63,040 nt of DNA from Ignavibacteriales bacterium (GCA_020061465.1 JAGUYG010000012.1:1-63040); one strand, 5' to 3'. Positions 1-8,568 are shown, numbered from the stretch's first letter. Numbers and translations are program-made. The notes: a model not told the origin generated them from the sequence alone.

Positions 1-234
1 AAAAACGGTAAGAAGAAAGTTCAGGAAATTGTATTCGTGATAGAAAGCGGCAGGGCGAAAGCTATTAAGGTTGAAACAGGTATAAGCGACGATAACTACC
101 TGCACATCAAAACTGGTCTTGAAGGTGGAGAGGAGGTTGTAACGGGAAGTTACAGAGCAATTTCAAGAGAGCTGAAAGATGGAATAAAGGTAAAGGTCGA
201 AGAACAGCGTAAGTCCGGCCCTAAACAATCATAA
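1..234 (+). CDS. C-terminal end of a MacA/HlyD-type periplasmic adaptor (partial)
   Basis: The reading frame is open from base 1, so the gene starts upstream of the window; only about 77 C-terminal residues are visible. The segment (VETGISDDNYLHIKTGLEGG, then VVTGSYRAISREL) looks like the last beta domain of efflux adaptors, where GLxxGxxVV is common. Adaptors of this class link an inner-membrane ABC or RND pump to an outer-membrane channel. The ABC ATPase and permeases that follow make a MacA-like partner the most likely identity. It ends 15 bases before the ATPase gene, so the two are probably cotranscribed. The substrate cannot be inferred. Confidence 0.75.
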   Translation, partial: KNGKKKVQEIVFVIESGRAKAIKVETGISDDNYLHIKTGLEGGEEVVTGSYRAISRELKDGIKVKVEEQRKSGPKQS

Positions 235-249
235 TGAGCGGAAAGCAAA

Positions 250-972
250 ATGAATATTATTAATATCGAACACATTTCAAAAATTTATCAGGTAGGCTCC
301 GAAGAGGTTCATGCATTAGCTGATGTATCACTAAGAATTAATAAGAATGAATATGTTGCCATAATGGGTCCTTCAGGATCCGGTAAATCAACTCTGATGA
401 ACATGTTAGGTTGTCTTGATACGCCTACTTCCGGAAAATATGAATTCACCGGAGTCAATGTAAGCCAAATGTCCGATAATGAGCTTGCAAAAATTAGAAA
501 TAAAGAGATCGGATTTGTATTTCAAACGTTCAATTTATTGCCAAGATCGGATGCATTACATAATGTAGAGCTTCCCTTAATTTATGCCGGAATTCCTTCG
601 ACTGAACGAAAAGAACGCGCTGCGCAGGCATTGATTGACGTTGGTTTAGGAGATAGAATGCATCACAAACCAAATGAATTATCGGGCGGTCAGAGGCAGC
701 GTGTAGCAGTGGCACGAGCTATTGTTACTAATCCTTCCATCATCTTAGCCGATGAACCCACCGGAAATCTTGATTCAAAAACCGGTGAAGAAATAATGCT
801 GCTCTTTAATGAGATCTATGAAAAAGGAAATACGATAATTCTGGTTACTCACGAAGAATATATTGCCGAACATGCGGCAAGAATTATCAGACTAAAAGAC
901 GGATTTATTGAGAACGATGAAATAGTTGCAAGCAGATATATTCCGAATTTTAAATCGACACAGGATAATTAG
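250..972 (+). CDS. ABC transporter ATPase, MacB/LolD type
   Basis: A 240-residue nucleotide-binding subunit with every catalytic motif intact: Walker [10 protein letters not shown] (residues 40-48), Q-loop Gln92, signature LSGGQ (144-148), Walker B ending in D168-E169, and H-loop His201. Length and the [10 protein letters not shown] segment are typical of the LolD/MacB/FtsE group, which powers mechanotransmission-type transporters with FtsX-like permeases. It lies between the adaptor and the first permease with very short spacing, so one operon is likely. The permeases are separate proteins, as is usual in Bacteroidota, rather than fused as in E. coli MacB. Family assignment is firm; the substrate (drug, lipoprotein or peptide) is not. 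Confidence 0.93.
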   Translation: MNIINIEHISKIYQVGSEEVHALADVSLRINKNEYVAIMGPSGSGKSTLMNMLGCLDTPTSGKYEFTGVNVSQMSDNELAKIRNKEIGFVFQTFNLLPRSDALHNVELPLIYAGIPSTERKERAAQALIDVGLGDRMHHKPNELSGGQRQRVAVARAIVTNPSIILADEPTGNLDSKTGEEIMLLFNEIYEKGNTIILVTHEEYIAEHAARIIRLKDGFIENDEIVASRYIPNFKSTQDN

Positions 973-1001
973 TTCGGTTGTTTCAACCGGGAAGGTTTCA
1001 A

Positions 1002-2237
1002 ATGAGGCATTTTGTTTTTGAAGTTAGAGAAAGTTTAATGATTGCCCTAAGAGCTATTCGGGCGAATAAAGTACGCTCGGTCTTAACTATGCTCGGCATT
1101 GTTATAGGAATTACTTCTGTCGTACTTATGACTACTGCCATCAAAGGGATTGATAACGCATTTCAATCCGGTATAAGTGCACTTGGCTCCGACGTACTTT
1201 ATATCGATAAGTGGGCATGGTTCGGAAACGTCGATTGGTGGAAACTCCGCAATAGAAGAAATATTAATATGGACCACTATGAAAAATTTAAAGCTCAGGC
1301 AAAACTACCTCTTGCTGTAGCTCCCGTGATTAATTCCAGGCAGACAATCAAATACGGCGACCGGCGCGTTGAGAGTGTTTTCCTCAATGGATCAACTTCG
1401 GATTACCTTGCTACAACAAATTTCACTTTCGATTTAGGCAGATTTTATTCAGAAATAGAAAGCAGCAGCTCACGCTATGTAGCCGTTCTTGGCAGTGAAG
1501 TTGCTAAAAATCTTTTTCCGTTAGGTGATGCTCTTGATAAAGCAATTAAAATTGGCGGAGTGAATTTTAAAGTAGTTGGTGTACTTGCGGAACAAGGAAG
1601 TTTCATCCTTGGAAGCTTCAATCCTGATAACCAGGCATTCGTTCCTATAGGGACAATTTTCAAACATTTCTTAGGGCAATCATTCGGTTCTATAACAATT
1701 AATGTTCGGGCACAAACTCCTGCTCTTGTTGAGGAAACAAAAGCCGAAGCAGAAGGCATCATGAGAAAGATAAGAGGATTATCTTATCATGAAGAGAATG
1801 ATTTTTCCATTAACCAGCAGGAAGGGCTGATGAGTAACTACAACCAGGTTGTTGGAGTAATACAGGTTGCGGGTTTATTCATCACAGGTCTTGCCTTGTT
1901 TGTTGGTGCAATAGGGATAATGAACATAATGTTTGTTTCAGTTAAGGAAAGAACAAAAGAAATCGGAATAAGAAAAGCCATCGGTGCAAAGAAAAGAACA
2001 ATATTAGGTCAATTCATTTTTGAATCGGCTACCATTTGCTTACTCGGTGGACTAATCGGCTTGCTGCTTGCAATTTTATTAAGCATGATGGTCGAACAAT
2101 TTTTGCCAACTTCGGTTCAGTACGATGCGGTTATTCTTGCAATTGTGATATCGTTAATCACTGGAGTTGTTGCCGGTTTTGCTCCTGCATATACCGCTGC
2201 CAAAATGGATCCGGTAGAAGCGTTGAGGTATGAATAA
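1002..2237 (+). CDS. MacB/FtsX-type ABC permease 1
   Basis: The protein has about 411 residues with the MacB permease layout: one N-terminal membrane segment (about 26-47), a large periplasmic domain, then three C-terminal membrane segments. The hallmark ERTKEIGIRKAIGAKK lies just after the second segment and DPVEALRYE is at the C-terminus. The ATG at 1002 is preferred because GGGAAGG sits about 6 bases upstream; an in-frame TTG at 978 would add eight residues without a ribosome site. The stop TAA overlaps the next gene's ATG by one base (TAATG), implying translational coupling. It would pair with the ATPase at 250-972. Confidence 0.9.
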   Translation: MRHFVFEVRESLMIALRAIRANKVRSVLTMLGIVIGITSVVLMTTAIKGIDNAFQSGISALGSDVLYIDKWAWFGNVDWWKLRNRRNINMDHYEKFKAQAKLPLAVAPVINSRQTIKYGDRRVESVFLNGSTSDYLATTNFTFDLGRFYSEIESSSSRYVAVLGSEVAKNLFPLGDALDKAIKIGGVNFKVVGVLAEQGSFILGSFNPDNQAFVPIGTIFKHFLGQSFGSITINVRAQTPALVEETKAEAEGIMRKIRGLSYHEENDFSINQQEGLMSNYNQVVGVIQVAGLFITGLALFVGAIGIMNIMFVSVKERTKEIGIRKAIGAKKRTILGQFIFESATICLLGGLIGLLLAILLSMMVEQFLPTSVQYDAVILAIVISLITGVVAGFAPAYTAAKMDPVEALRYE

Positions 2238-3469
2238 TGAAATTTAATCAGTTATTTTTTGTTTCTTTCCAATCGTTGAAAAGTAATAGATTAAGGACAT
2301 TGCTGACTGTACTTGGTATAGTTGTAGGCATCTTCTCTATTATTGTTATCATGACTATTATCACTATGCTTCAAAAAAGTATTGAAAGCGGATTCTCACT
2401 GTTAAGTAAAAATACATTTCAAATTGAAAAATTCGATCGGATGCGGGGAGGTGGACCTAATGCCGATAGAAGCTGGCGAAATAGAAATGACATTACTCTA
2501 TTTGAGGCAGATAGATTAAAAGAGCTGCTGGTTCAAGCACAATATGTTGGAGCTGAACAATGGCAATTCGGAAAGCTTATTAAATTCGGGAACAAAGAAA
2601 CCAATCCCAACATTGCTATAGCAGGTGCTACAACAGATGCTATGAAAACTAACAATTGGAACGTTGAACACGGAAGAGATTTTAGAGAAGGCGATATTCT
2701 TTACTCCAATAATGTTTGCATTCTCGGACAGGAAATCGTTAATATGCTTTTTGAACATATCGATCCTATAGGTCAGATAATCAGAGTTGACGGAAAACCT
2801 TTGCAGGTAATCGGTGTTCTGGAAAAGCAGCCCCAGCTTTTCGGGCAGAGCAGGGATAACTATGTAGTGTTACCTTTAAGTACGTTTCAATCTATGTACG
2901 GAAGAAGAAGCAGCAGCGTTAATATTACAGTAATGGCTTACAGCAAAGAAGAATATAATGCAACTATTGAAGCCGCGATAGGATATATGAGAACGATAAG
3001 AAAAGTAACTCCTGGTGAAGAGAACGATTTTTCAATTTTCAGCAACGAATCGCTTATCGGAATGGTTGACGAAGTAACAAGCGGAGTTAAAATCGGGGCT
3101 ATAGTTGTTTCCATTATTGCACTACTTGCTGCCGGCGTTGGGATAATGAATATCATGCTTGTATCTGTTACAGAACGAACAAAGGAAATAGGTATACGAA
3201 AGGCAATCGGTGCAAAAAAATCGAGTATACTAATTCAATTCTTAATTGAAGCCGTAACACTGTGTATTATCGGCGGATTAATTGGAATAATAATCGGAGT
3301 AGGCATAGGTAATTTTGCGGGCAGTTTTTTGAATGCCCAAAGTGCCGTTCCTGTTGATTGGGTATTAATAGGTCTTTCATTATGTGTTTTTGTTGGCATA
3401 ATCTTCGGAACTTATCCCGCATATAAAGCGGCAAATTTAGATCCTATCGAAGCGCTTAGATATGAATAA
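2237..3469 (+). CDS. MacB/FtsX-type ABC permease 2
   Basis: A 410-residue permease with the same fold as its upstream neighbour: an N-terminal membrane segment (SNRLRTLLTVLGIVVGIFSI region), a periplasmic MacB core, three C-terminal helices, the motif ERTKEIGIRKAIGAKK, and an end in NLDPIEALRYE. It starts by a one-base overlap with permease 1. It is much closer in sequence to the permease at 4746-5978, which has exactly the same length, than to permease 1, so permeases 2 and 3 are a duplication pair. Permeases 1 and 2 may form the heterodimer served by the ATPase; this is inferred from order. Confidence 0.9.
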   Translation: MKFNQLFFVSFQSLKSNRLRTLLTVLGIVVGIFSIIVIMTIITMLQKSIESGFSLLSKNTFQIEKFDRMRGGGPNADRSWRNRNDITLFEADRLKELLVQAQYVGAEQWQFGKLIKFGNKETNPNIAIAGATTDAMKTNNWNVEHGRDFREGDILYSNNVCILGQEIVNMLFEHIDPIGQIIRVDGKPLQVIGVLEKQPQLFGQSRDNYVVLPLSTFQSMYGRRSSSVNITVMAYSKEEYNATIEAAIGYMRTIRKVTPGEENDFSIFSNESLIGMVDEVTSGVKIGAIVVSIIALLAAGVGIMNIMLVSVTERTKEIGIRKAIGAKKSSILIQFLIEAVTLCIIGGLIGIIIGVGIGNFAGSFLNAQSAVPVDWVLIGLSLCVFVGIIFGTYPAYKAANLDPIEALRYE

Positions 3470-3572
3470 ATTGTTTTTCAATAATCACAGCCGCTTGAAA
3501 GAAAGTAATTAAGGGGAAGTATATTCTTACCCGGGCTTTTACTATCTTTATTACAAATAAATAAAGTTTATT

Positions 3573-3875
3573 ATGAGCAATAAATTATCATCAAAAGAAA
3601 TTTTTGAGATTTTACAGAGGAATCATCATTTACTAAAAAAGTATCGCGTAAAGAAAATCGGTTTGTTTGGTTCTTATGTAAGAGATAAAGCATCAAAAAA
3701 AAGTGATATTGATTTGCTTGTTGATTTTGAAGAAAAAACATTTGACAATTTTATTGAACTTGCCTTTGAATTAGAAAAAATCTTTAATAGAAAAGTTGAT
3801 TTGTTAACCGAAAAAGGAATTAGCCCCTATATTCTTCCCTATATTAAGAATGAAGTCCTATGGTATGAAGCATAA
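3573..3875 (+). CDS. MNT-type nucleotidyltransferase, MntA-like antitoxin
   Basis: A 100-residue minimal nucleotidyltransferase. The GSx10DxD motif is intact: Gly33-Ser34, then Asp45 and Asp47 in SDIDLLVDF, with a third acidic residue near Asp76 (RKVDLL). In the Shewanella HepT-MntA system the MNT protein is the antitoxin and adds AMP to the tyrosine of the HEPN toxin's Rx4HxY motif. Here the 3' end overlaps the HEPN reading frame by 11 bases, the usual gene order. The partner carries a stop codon, so this antitoxin may be an orphan. It lies between two duplicated permease genes, which suggests insertion. Base composition looks more A-rich than its neighbours. Confidence 0.85.
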   Translation: MSNKLSSKEIFEILQRNHHLLKKYRVKKIGLFGSYVRDKASKKSDIDLLVDFEEKTFDNFIELAFELEKIFNRKVDLLTEKGISPYILPYIKNEVLWYEA

Positions 3876-4197
3876 CGAAATATATTTAAAACATATTCTT
3901 GATGAGATTACTTTTTTATTAAAGACCACTCAAAATCTTGATTACGACTCCTTTTTTGAAAATGAAATGTTAACCAGAGCTTTCTCAAGAAGCTTTTAAA
4001 TAATTGGGGAAGCAGTAAAAAACCTATCACCTGATTTCCGCAAAACCCATTTAGATATTGAATGGCAAAAAATCGCCGGAATGAGGGATAAAATAATTCA
4101 TCAATATTTTAATGTTGATTATGAATTACTTTGGGATGTAATTAAAAACAAATTACCGGAAATAAAAGAGAAAATAGAAAAACTATTACATCAATGA
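3865..4197 (+). pseudogene. HepT-like HEPN (DUF86) toxin interrupted by an in-frame TAA
   Basis: From the ATG at 3865 the frame reads a DUF86/HepT protein but hits TAA at 3997-3999 (codon 45), then continues in the same frame for 65 more codons to TGA at 4195. The downstream half keeps family landmarks: IIGEAVKNLS, IEWQKIAGMRDK and RDKIIHQY, which is the Rx4HxY ribonuclease motif (Arg74, His79, Tyr81). At codon 45 relatives usually have Glu (GAA), so one G-to-T change explains the lesion; no frameshift is needed. The likely product is a 44-residue fragment without active site. A readthrough product or a sequencing error are alternatives. Confidence 0.8.
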
Positions 4198-4745
4198 AGA
4201 GCCGTTAAGTGGTCGATAAATAACAAGCCAATAAAACTGAAAGTTGTTTTCGCATTCAGCATTTGTGTAATTATCAGCAATAATGATAGGAGAATATCTC
4301 TAATTAAAACATCCGCAGCAATATTCGGTACTGTGATTTAATTCGATATGTCGCGGTTCACAATAAAAATATCTCAACTACCAGTCTACCTTCACTTACT
4401 AATTCATGTTACGCAGGGAAGTTCGGAACGTAGAGATGACATCTTTTACTTAGAAAACGATTTTGCGCTAAAACAGAATCTTCACTCAAATATTGGTGAT
4501 TTTTACTTAATACAAAAAGATGTCATCTCTTAACCGTGCGTAAGGTGAGTTACTAACCTGTTTAGAATGAATCGGTCAGGGGGAGAAGGGGATTGGGGGG
4601 CGAGTTTTTAATGTAAACGAGAATCTCTATGTAACATAAGTTACTATATTTTTATGCAGTCTTAGTTTCTAAGTTTAAAGCAAATGATATAATTTGTTAT
4701 TGAAAAAATGAATGTTTTAATGCAGAATAAATCTTTGGGGATACT
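4198..4745. other. Intergenic region with MITE and a partial MITE end
   Basis: This gap of about 550 bases lies between the HEPN remnant and permease 3. It holds the MITE-like element at 4396-4556, described separately. A diverged, isolated element end (4628-4647, GTAACATAAGTTAC core) resembles the right ends of the other copies. An open frame over 4348-4533 runs through the element and has no ribosome site, so I do not call it a gene. TATAAT at 4688-4693 could be a -10 box for the permease, but no convincing -35 accompanies it. Confidence 0.6.
4396..4556. repeat. MITE-like element, copy 1 (161 bp)
   Basis: The element has imperfect 20-base terminal inverted repeats: TTACTAATTCATGTTACGCA at 4396-4415 and TGCGTAAGGTGAGTTACTAA at 4537-4556 (16 of 20 paired). 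Inside is a second, perfect 15-base pair of arms, GAGATGACATCTTTT (4433-4447) and its complement (4515-4529). Its first 109 bases recur at 62932-63040 with about five differences. It is too short to code for a transposase, so if mobile it would depend on one elsewhere. The two ends differ consistently in the middle (CATG versus CACC after TCA), which gives the element a direction. Confidence 0.75.
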
Positions 4746-5978
4746 ATGAAACTTTCTCAGATATTTACTGTCTCTTTCCAATCGCTCCAAAGTAATAGGC
4801 TTCGTACGCTGCTAACAATATTAGGTGTTGTTGTTGGAATATTTTCAATCATAGTAATAATGACTATTCTTACAATGCTTCAAAACAGTATTGAAAGCGG
4901 CGTATCTTTTCTTAGCAAGAATACTTTTCAGATTCAAAAATTCCCGCCCATACAAACAGGAGGACATGCAGAAAGAGACAAGTACCGAAATAGAAAAAAT
5001 ATTACTATTGAAGATTTTTATAGACTGGAAAGCTTATTAAAGCAGGCAAAGTACATGGGGGCTGATCAAGGAAGAGGAGGAAGGATAGTTAAATTCAGAA
5101 ACAACGAAACTAATCCGAATATTTATCTGTTAGGAATTACAGCCGGTGTAATGAAAACCAGTAATTTGAATGTTGAGTCCGGAAGGGAGATAAGAGAAAC
5201 CGATATCGATTATTCACGAAATGTTTGTATGCTCGGAATGGATGTGATTGATAAAATATTTCCGGGCATCGATCCGGTAGGGCAGTACGTAAGAATTGAT
5301 AATAGGCAATTTCTGGTAATCGGAGTGCTGGAACGGCAGCCGGAATTTTTCGGTCAAACGATGGACAGATATGCAATAATTCCGATTTCAACATTCCAAG
5401 CGATGTACGGTAAGAGAGCCAGAAGTGTAGATATTACAGTAATGTCCTATGGTAAAGATGATTATGATGACGTAATTGAAGCTGCTATCGGACACATGCG
5501 AAAAATACGTAAGATCGCACCCGGCGATGAAGATGATTTCAATATATTTAGCAATGAATCGCTGATAAGCCAAATAAATGAAATTACGAGCGGAGTTAAA
5601 ATCGGAGCACTCGTAATATCCTTAATTGCTCTTTTAGCAGCAGGAGTAGGTATTATGAATATAATGTTGGTTTCCGTTACAGAAAGAACCAGAGAAATTG
5701 GCATAAGAAAAGCCGTAGGTGCAAAAAAAATGAATATACTTTTTCAGTTTCTAATCGAAGCTGTTGTACTCTGCATAATTGGCGGTTCAATCGGAATTTT
5801 ATTAGGCATTGGTATCGGAAATCTTGCCGGCAGTTTTTTGAATGCAGAAACTGCCGTACCTTACGACTGGGTTGCAATCGGACTTTCACTTTGCATCCTT
5901 GTTGGGGTTATTTTTGGTACATATCCTGCGTATAAAGCGGCAAACCTAGATCCAATCGAAGCTCTCAGGTACGAATAG
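4746..5978 (+). CDS. MacB/FtsX-type ABC permease 3 (paralogue of permease 2)
   Basis: A 410-residue permease of identical length and architecture to the one at 2237-3469, alignable end to end without obvious gaps. Both start with a lysine followed by SQIF/NQLF and FQSLxSNRLRTLLT, both have the SGVKIGAxVxSxIALLAAGVG helix, and both end in AYKAANLDPIEALRYE. The FtsX motif reads ERTREIGIRKAVGAKK. No ATPase or adaptor accompanies it here, so it probably uses the ATPase at 250-972 or is an alternative subunit. It is preceded by more than 500 bases of repeat-rich DNA and may have its own promoter. Confidence 0.9.
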   Translation: MKLSQIFTVSFQSLQSNRLRTLLTILGVVVGIFSIIVIMTILTMLQNSIESGVSFLSKNTFQIQKFPPIQTGGHAERDKYRNRKNITIEDFYRLESLLKQAKYMGADQGRGGRIVKFRNNETNPNIYLLGITAGVMKTSNLNVESGREIRETDIDYSRNVCMLGMDVIDKIFPGIDPVGQYVRIDNRQFLVIGVLERQPEFFGQTMDRYAIIPISTFQAMYGKRARSVDITVMSYGKDDYDDVIEAAIGHMRKIRKIAPGDEDDFNIFSNESLISQINEITSGVKIGALVISLIALLAAGVGIMNIMLVSVTERTREIGIRKAVGAKKMNILFQFLIEAVVLCIIGGSIGILLGIGIGNLAGSFLNAETAVPYDWVAIGLSLCILVGVIFGTYPAYKAANLDPIEALRYE

Positions 5979-6147
5979 AAAGCCTTTCGGAATAATATAA
6001 TATGAACCGAAGAATCCAATAGACAAAATGCCGTAAGCAGTGTCGGTCGGCAGTCCTTAATCGCCCGTAATAAATATGTAGTAAGCAATTAAACAATCAG
6101 GCAATTTGTCTAATAATTTTACGCAAGATGAAAAATTTTTTTATGGA

Positions 6148-6175
6148 ACTTCGTGTCTTCGAGACTTCGTGGCAA
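6148..6175 (-). repeat. CCACGAAG-type dispersed repeat, left arm
   Basis: Read on the minus strand it begins TTGCCACGAAGTCTCGAAGA. A second copy in the opposite orientation begins TTGCCACGAAGACACTAAAA at 6429. The two flank the MITE copy 2, so together they form an inverted repeat about 250 bases apart. Repeats of this wording are common junk in many bacterial phyla. Confidence 0.5.
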
Positions 6176-6178
6176 ATG

Positions 6179-6404
6179 TTATTAACTCACCTTACGCAAA
6201 TTTCCCCAAAAATGTTTGAAATAATTATCAAACTATTTAATTGGTTATGTGTTATACGGTTGTAGAGACGGGGCATGCCCCGTCTTTACGTTCGAAATAA
6301 TGAATTAATTTTTCATTATCAGCTCAATAATTTTTTATAATCCGGTTTCAATTCATCTTATATTTTAGTCTAACACTGAGATTTTGCGTAACATGAGTTA
6401 TTAA
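6179..6404. repeat. MITE-like element, copy 2 (226 bp)
   Basis: The terminal inverted repeats are TTATTAACTCACCTTACGCA (6179-6198) and TGCGTAACATGAGTTATTAA (6385-6404), 17 of 20 paired. They are the same two end types as in copy 1 but in the opposite orientation. The interior is unrelated to copy 1 and instead contains the palindrome at 6262-6289. Same ends with different interiors is the pattern expected for a non-autonomous element family mobilised through its ends. Confidence 0.72.
6262..6289. repeat. GTAGAGACG palindrome, copy a
   Basis: A 28-base near-perfect palindrome with arms GTAGAGACGGGGCA and TGCCCCGTCTTTAC (one G-T mismatch). A perfect version lies at 62614-62641, and related hairpins lie at 49055-49082 and 49177-49204. 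It is REP-like and much richer in GC than the surroundings. Confidence 0.7.
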
Positions 6405-6428
6405 TTTTAGCGATAACCAGATGCTTTA

Positions 6429-6455
6429 TTGCCACGAAGACACTAAAACTCAAAG
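6429..6455 (+). repeat. CCACGAAG-type dispersed repeat, right arm
   Basis: Begins TTGCCACGAAGACACTAAAA and runs into CTCAAAG. It is the inverted partner of 6148-6175 across the MITE copy 2. Confidence 0.5.
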
Positions 6456-6700
6456 AAAAAAAATTACTTTTTGGTCAGACTCAGCGGTTCGAATAGCAAA
6501 TACACAAAATCAAATTGAAGTACCGAATTATATTAGTAATAAAACTTCCATTCCGATATTTAAAGACGAGGTACCTATTCCGGCTTGTTTTTTACTCCGA
6601 ACATACAACATTACAGCAAATCAGAATTTTAGTTTGAATAAACACCCGTTTATGAAGTTGTTTTTTTATATTTGCCCATCAACATTTCATCGGAGATTTC

Positions 6701-7909
6701 ATGATTAGATTTCTTACAGCAGGCGAATCGCACGGAAAAGCATTAACTGCTCTAATTGAAGGAATTCCGTCAAATTTAAAGATTGAAAATTCGTATATAA
6801 ATTTTCACTTGAAGCGAAGACAAGCCGGTTACGGCAGAGGCTTGAGAATGAAGATTGAATCGGATACGGCAGAGATTTTATCGGGAATACGTTTTCAAAA
6901 AACCCTCGGTTCTCCAATCTCTATGCTTATCAAAAATAACGATTGGGAAAATTGGATAGACATAATGACAGCGGATAAAAAACAAAAGCCCATAGAAAAA
7001 ATAACTATTCCTCGACCGGGACACGCCGATTTAGTGGGAGTATCAAAATATAATTTTGATGATATACGAAATTCTATTGAGAGATCAAGCGCACGAGAAA
7101 CAGCGGCAAGAGTTGCTGTGGGTTCTATTGCAAGAAGATTGTTAGAAGAATTCGGAATCTATATAGGCAGTTTCGTTGAAAGCATCGGAGGAATTTATCC
7201 CAACGAAAATTTTAGCATCAGACTGTTTGATAATTCGTTACCCAAAAATTTTAATGCCTGGGATTTATCGCTTAAGGCTGACCGCAGCGATGTTCGGGTG
7301 TTGGATAACGAACATGAAAAGAAAATCATAAATAAAATCAAGCTTGCAAAAAAAAGAGGGGATACACTTGGAGGAAGTTTTTTCGTCGTTGCTACAGGCG
7401 TACCGGTTGGTTTAGGAAGCTTCGTTCATTATGATACTAAATTAGATGCAGAGATAGCTCAATCAATAATGTCCATCAATGCCGTTAAGGCTGTGTCAAT
7501 CGGAACCGGTTTTCAAGCGGCTGATGAATTTGGATCTAAGTCGCATGACGAGATAATTTTGCAGAAGGGCGTCTTACTTAGAAAAACAAACAGAGCCGGC
7601 GGAATTGAGGGAGGAATATCTACAGGGATGCCGATAATAGTACGTGGTGCAATGAAACCTATCGCAACTCTTATGAGCCCCATCCAAAGCGTTGATTTGA
7701 AAACAATGCATGCAGTTGATGCAAGGAGAGAACGAAGCGATTTTGTGGCTGTGCCTGCATGTGCAGTAATAGCTGAGTCAATGCTTGCCTGGTCTATTGC
7801 AAAATATTTTCTTTTGAAGTTTGGAGGAGATTCGATGGAAGAAATTAAGGATAATTATAAGAGTTATACTTCTAAATTAATTACGAGGTTAAAGAAAAAT
7901 TTTAAATGA
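6701..7909 (+). CDS. aroC: Chorismate synthase
   Basis: Converts 5-enolpyruvylshikimate-3-phosphate to chorismate, the last common step of the aromatic pathway, with reduced FMN. The 402-residue length is normal. Recognisable signatures in order are AGESHGKAL near the start, RRQAGYGRGLRMKIESD, RPGHADL, RSSARETAARVAVGS and GGIEGGISTGMPI. The ATG at 6701 follows CGGAGAT by six bases and places the GESHG motif at the usual distance from the N-terminus. The pabB-pabC fusion at 32522, which uses chorismate, is distant. The MBL hydrolase gene follows after eight bases, so the two are probably cotranscribed. Confidence 0.96.
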   Translation: MIRFLTAGESHGKALTALIEGIPSNLKIENSYINFHLKRRQAGYGRGLRMKIESDTAEILSGIRFQKTLGSPISMLIKNNDWENWIDIMTADKKQKPIEKITIPRPGHADLVGVSKYNFDDIRNSIERSSARETAARVAVGSIARRLLEEFGIYIGSFVESIGGIYPNENFSIRLFDNSLPKNFNAWDLSLKADRSDVRVLDNEHEKKIINKIKLAKKRGDTLGGSFFVVATGVPVGLGSFVHYDTKLDAEIAQSIMSINAVKAVSIGTGFQAADEFGSKSHDEIILQKGVLLRKTNRAGGIEGGISTGMPIIVRGAMKPIATLMSPIQSVDLKTMHAVDARRERSDFVAVPACAVIAESMLAWSIAKYFLLKFGGDSMEEIKDNYKSYTSKLITRLKKNFK

Positions 7910-7917
7910 ATCTTTGA

Positions 7918-8568
7918 ATGCTTACTGTATCGAAATTTGTGTTTAATCCTTTTCAAGTAAACACGTATATAGTTTGGGATTCAGTTTCTAAAGAAGCTGT
8001 TATAGTCGATCCCGGCTGTTCCAATCATTCTGAAGAAAACGAATTATCCCACCTGGTAGTCGAACATGATATTAAACCGAAATATATGATTTTAACTCAC
8101 TCGCACATCGATCATTTACTCGGTTGTAAATTCGTTAAAGAAAGTTTTCCAGTTGAGTTTTACGTACCGGAGAAAGATATTCCGCTTTTTAAGAATGCCG
8201 ATAAACAAGCTGCCGCTTTCGGATTAACCTTCAATCGCCCTCCAATGCCGAATAAATATTTAAGCGAAAATTTGGAAATCGATTTTGGGAATCATAAAAT
8301 CCAATTTCTATTTACGCCAGGTCATTCGCCGGGTGAATATTGTTTATACTTTGCGAAGGACAAAATATGCATTACCGGTGACGTATTGTTTAAAGGAAGT
8401 ATCGGCAGAACGGATTTGTGGGGAGGGAATTTTGAAGTTCTCATGAAATCTATCAAAGATAAAATTCTTACTTTACCCAACGATACGCTGCTATATCCGG
8501 GACATGGTGATTCAACCACGGTTCGGGATGAAAGAGAAACAAATCCATTCTTGTCAGAAGGGAATTAG
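7918..8568 (+). CDS. MBL-fold metallohydrolase, glyoxalase II-like
   Basis: A 216-residue cytosolic metallo-beta-lactamase-fold hydrolase. The metal ligands are visible in order: THSHIDH (HxHxDH), GHSPG, TGDVLFKGSIGRTDL, and a final YPGHG followed by TTVRDERETNPF. The GD-F-GSIGRTD and GHG-T--EE-NPF pattern is that of the short YcbL/GloB-related group, which hydrolyses thioesters such as S-lactoylglutathione or has unknown substrates; it lacks the long C-terminal domain of true glyoxalase II. The ATG at 7918 lies eight bases after aroC. The exact substrate is unknown. Confidence 0.88.
   Translation: MLTVSKFVFNPFQVNTYIVWDSVSKEAVIVDPGCSNHSEENELSHLVVEHDIKPKYMILTHSHIDHLLGCKFVKESFPVEFYVPEKDIPLFKNADKQAAAFGLTFNRPPMPNKYLSENLEIDFGNHKIQFLFTPGHSPGEYCLYFAKDKICITGDVLFKGSIGRTDLWGGNFEVLMKSIKDKILTLPNDTLLYPGHGDSTTVRDERETNPFLSEGN

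Larger units (their letters stand above)
5979..6700. other. Repeat-rich intergenic region
   Basis: This gap of about 720 bases has no gene I can support. From left to right it holds ordinary AT-rich DNA; a CCACGAAG-type repeat in inverted orientation (6148-6175); the MITE copy 2 (6179-6404), which carries a GC-rich palindrome (6262-6289); and the matching CCACGAAG repeat (6429-6455). An open frame over 6421-6708 begins inside that repeat and translates to the HEDTKTQR-like peptide such repeats produce, so it is rejected. The last 30 bases carry the ribosome site of chorismate synthase. Confidence 0.65.

Noticed and set aside
4348-4533. 61-codon open frame on the plus strand
   Set aside because: It runs through MITE copy 1 and its inverted repeats, has no ribosome site, and resembles no family.
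6484-6494. GGTTCGAATAG as a tRNA T-loop
   Set aside because: No acceptor, D-arm or anticodon stem can be built around it.
6421-6708. 95-codon open frame ending at the aroC start
   Set aside because: It begins inside the CCACGAAG repeat and gives the HEDTKTQR-type peptide known as a repeat artefact; it overlaps the aroC ribosome site.
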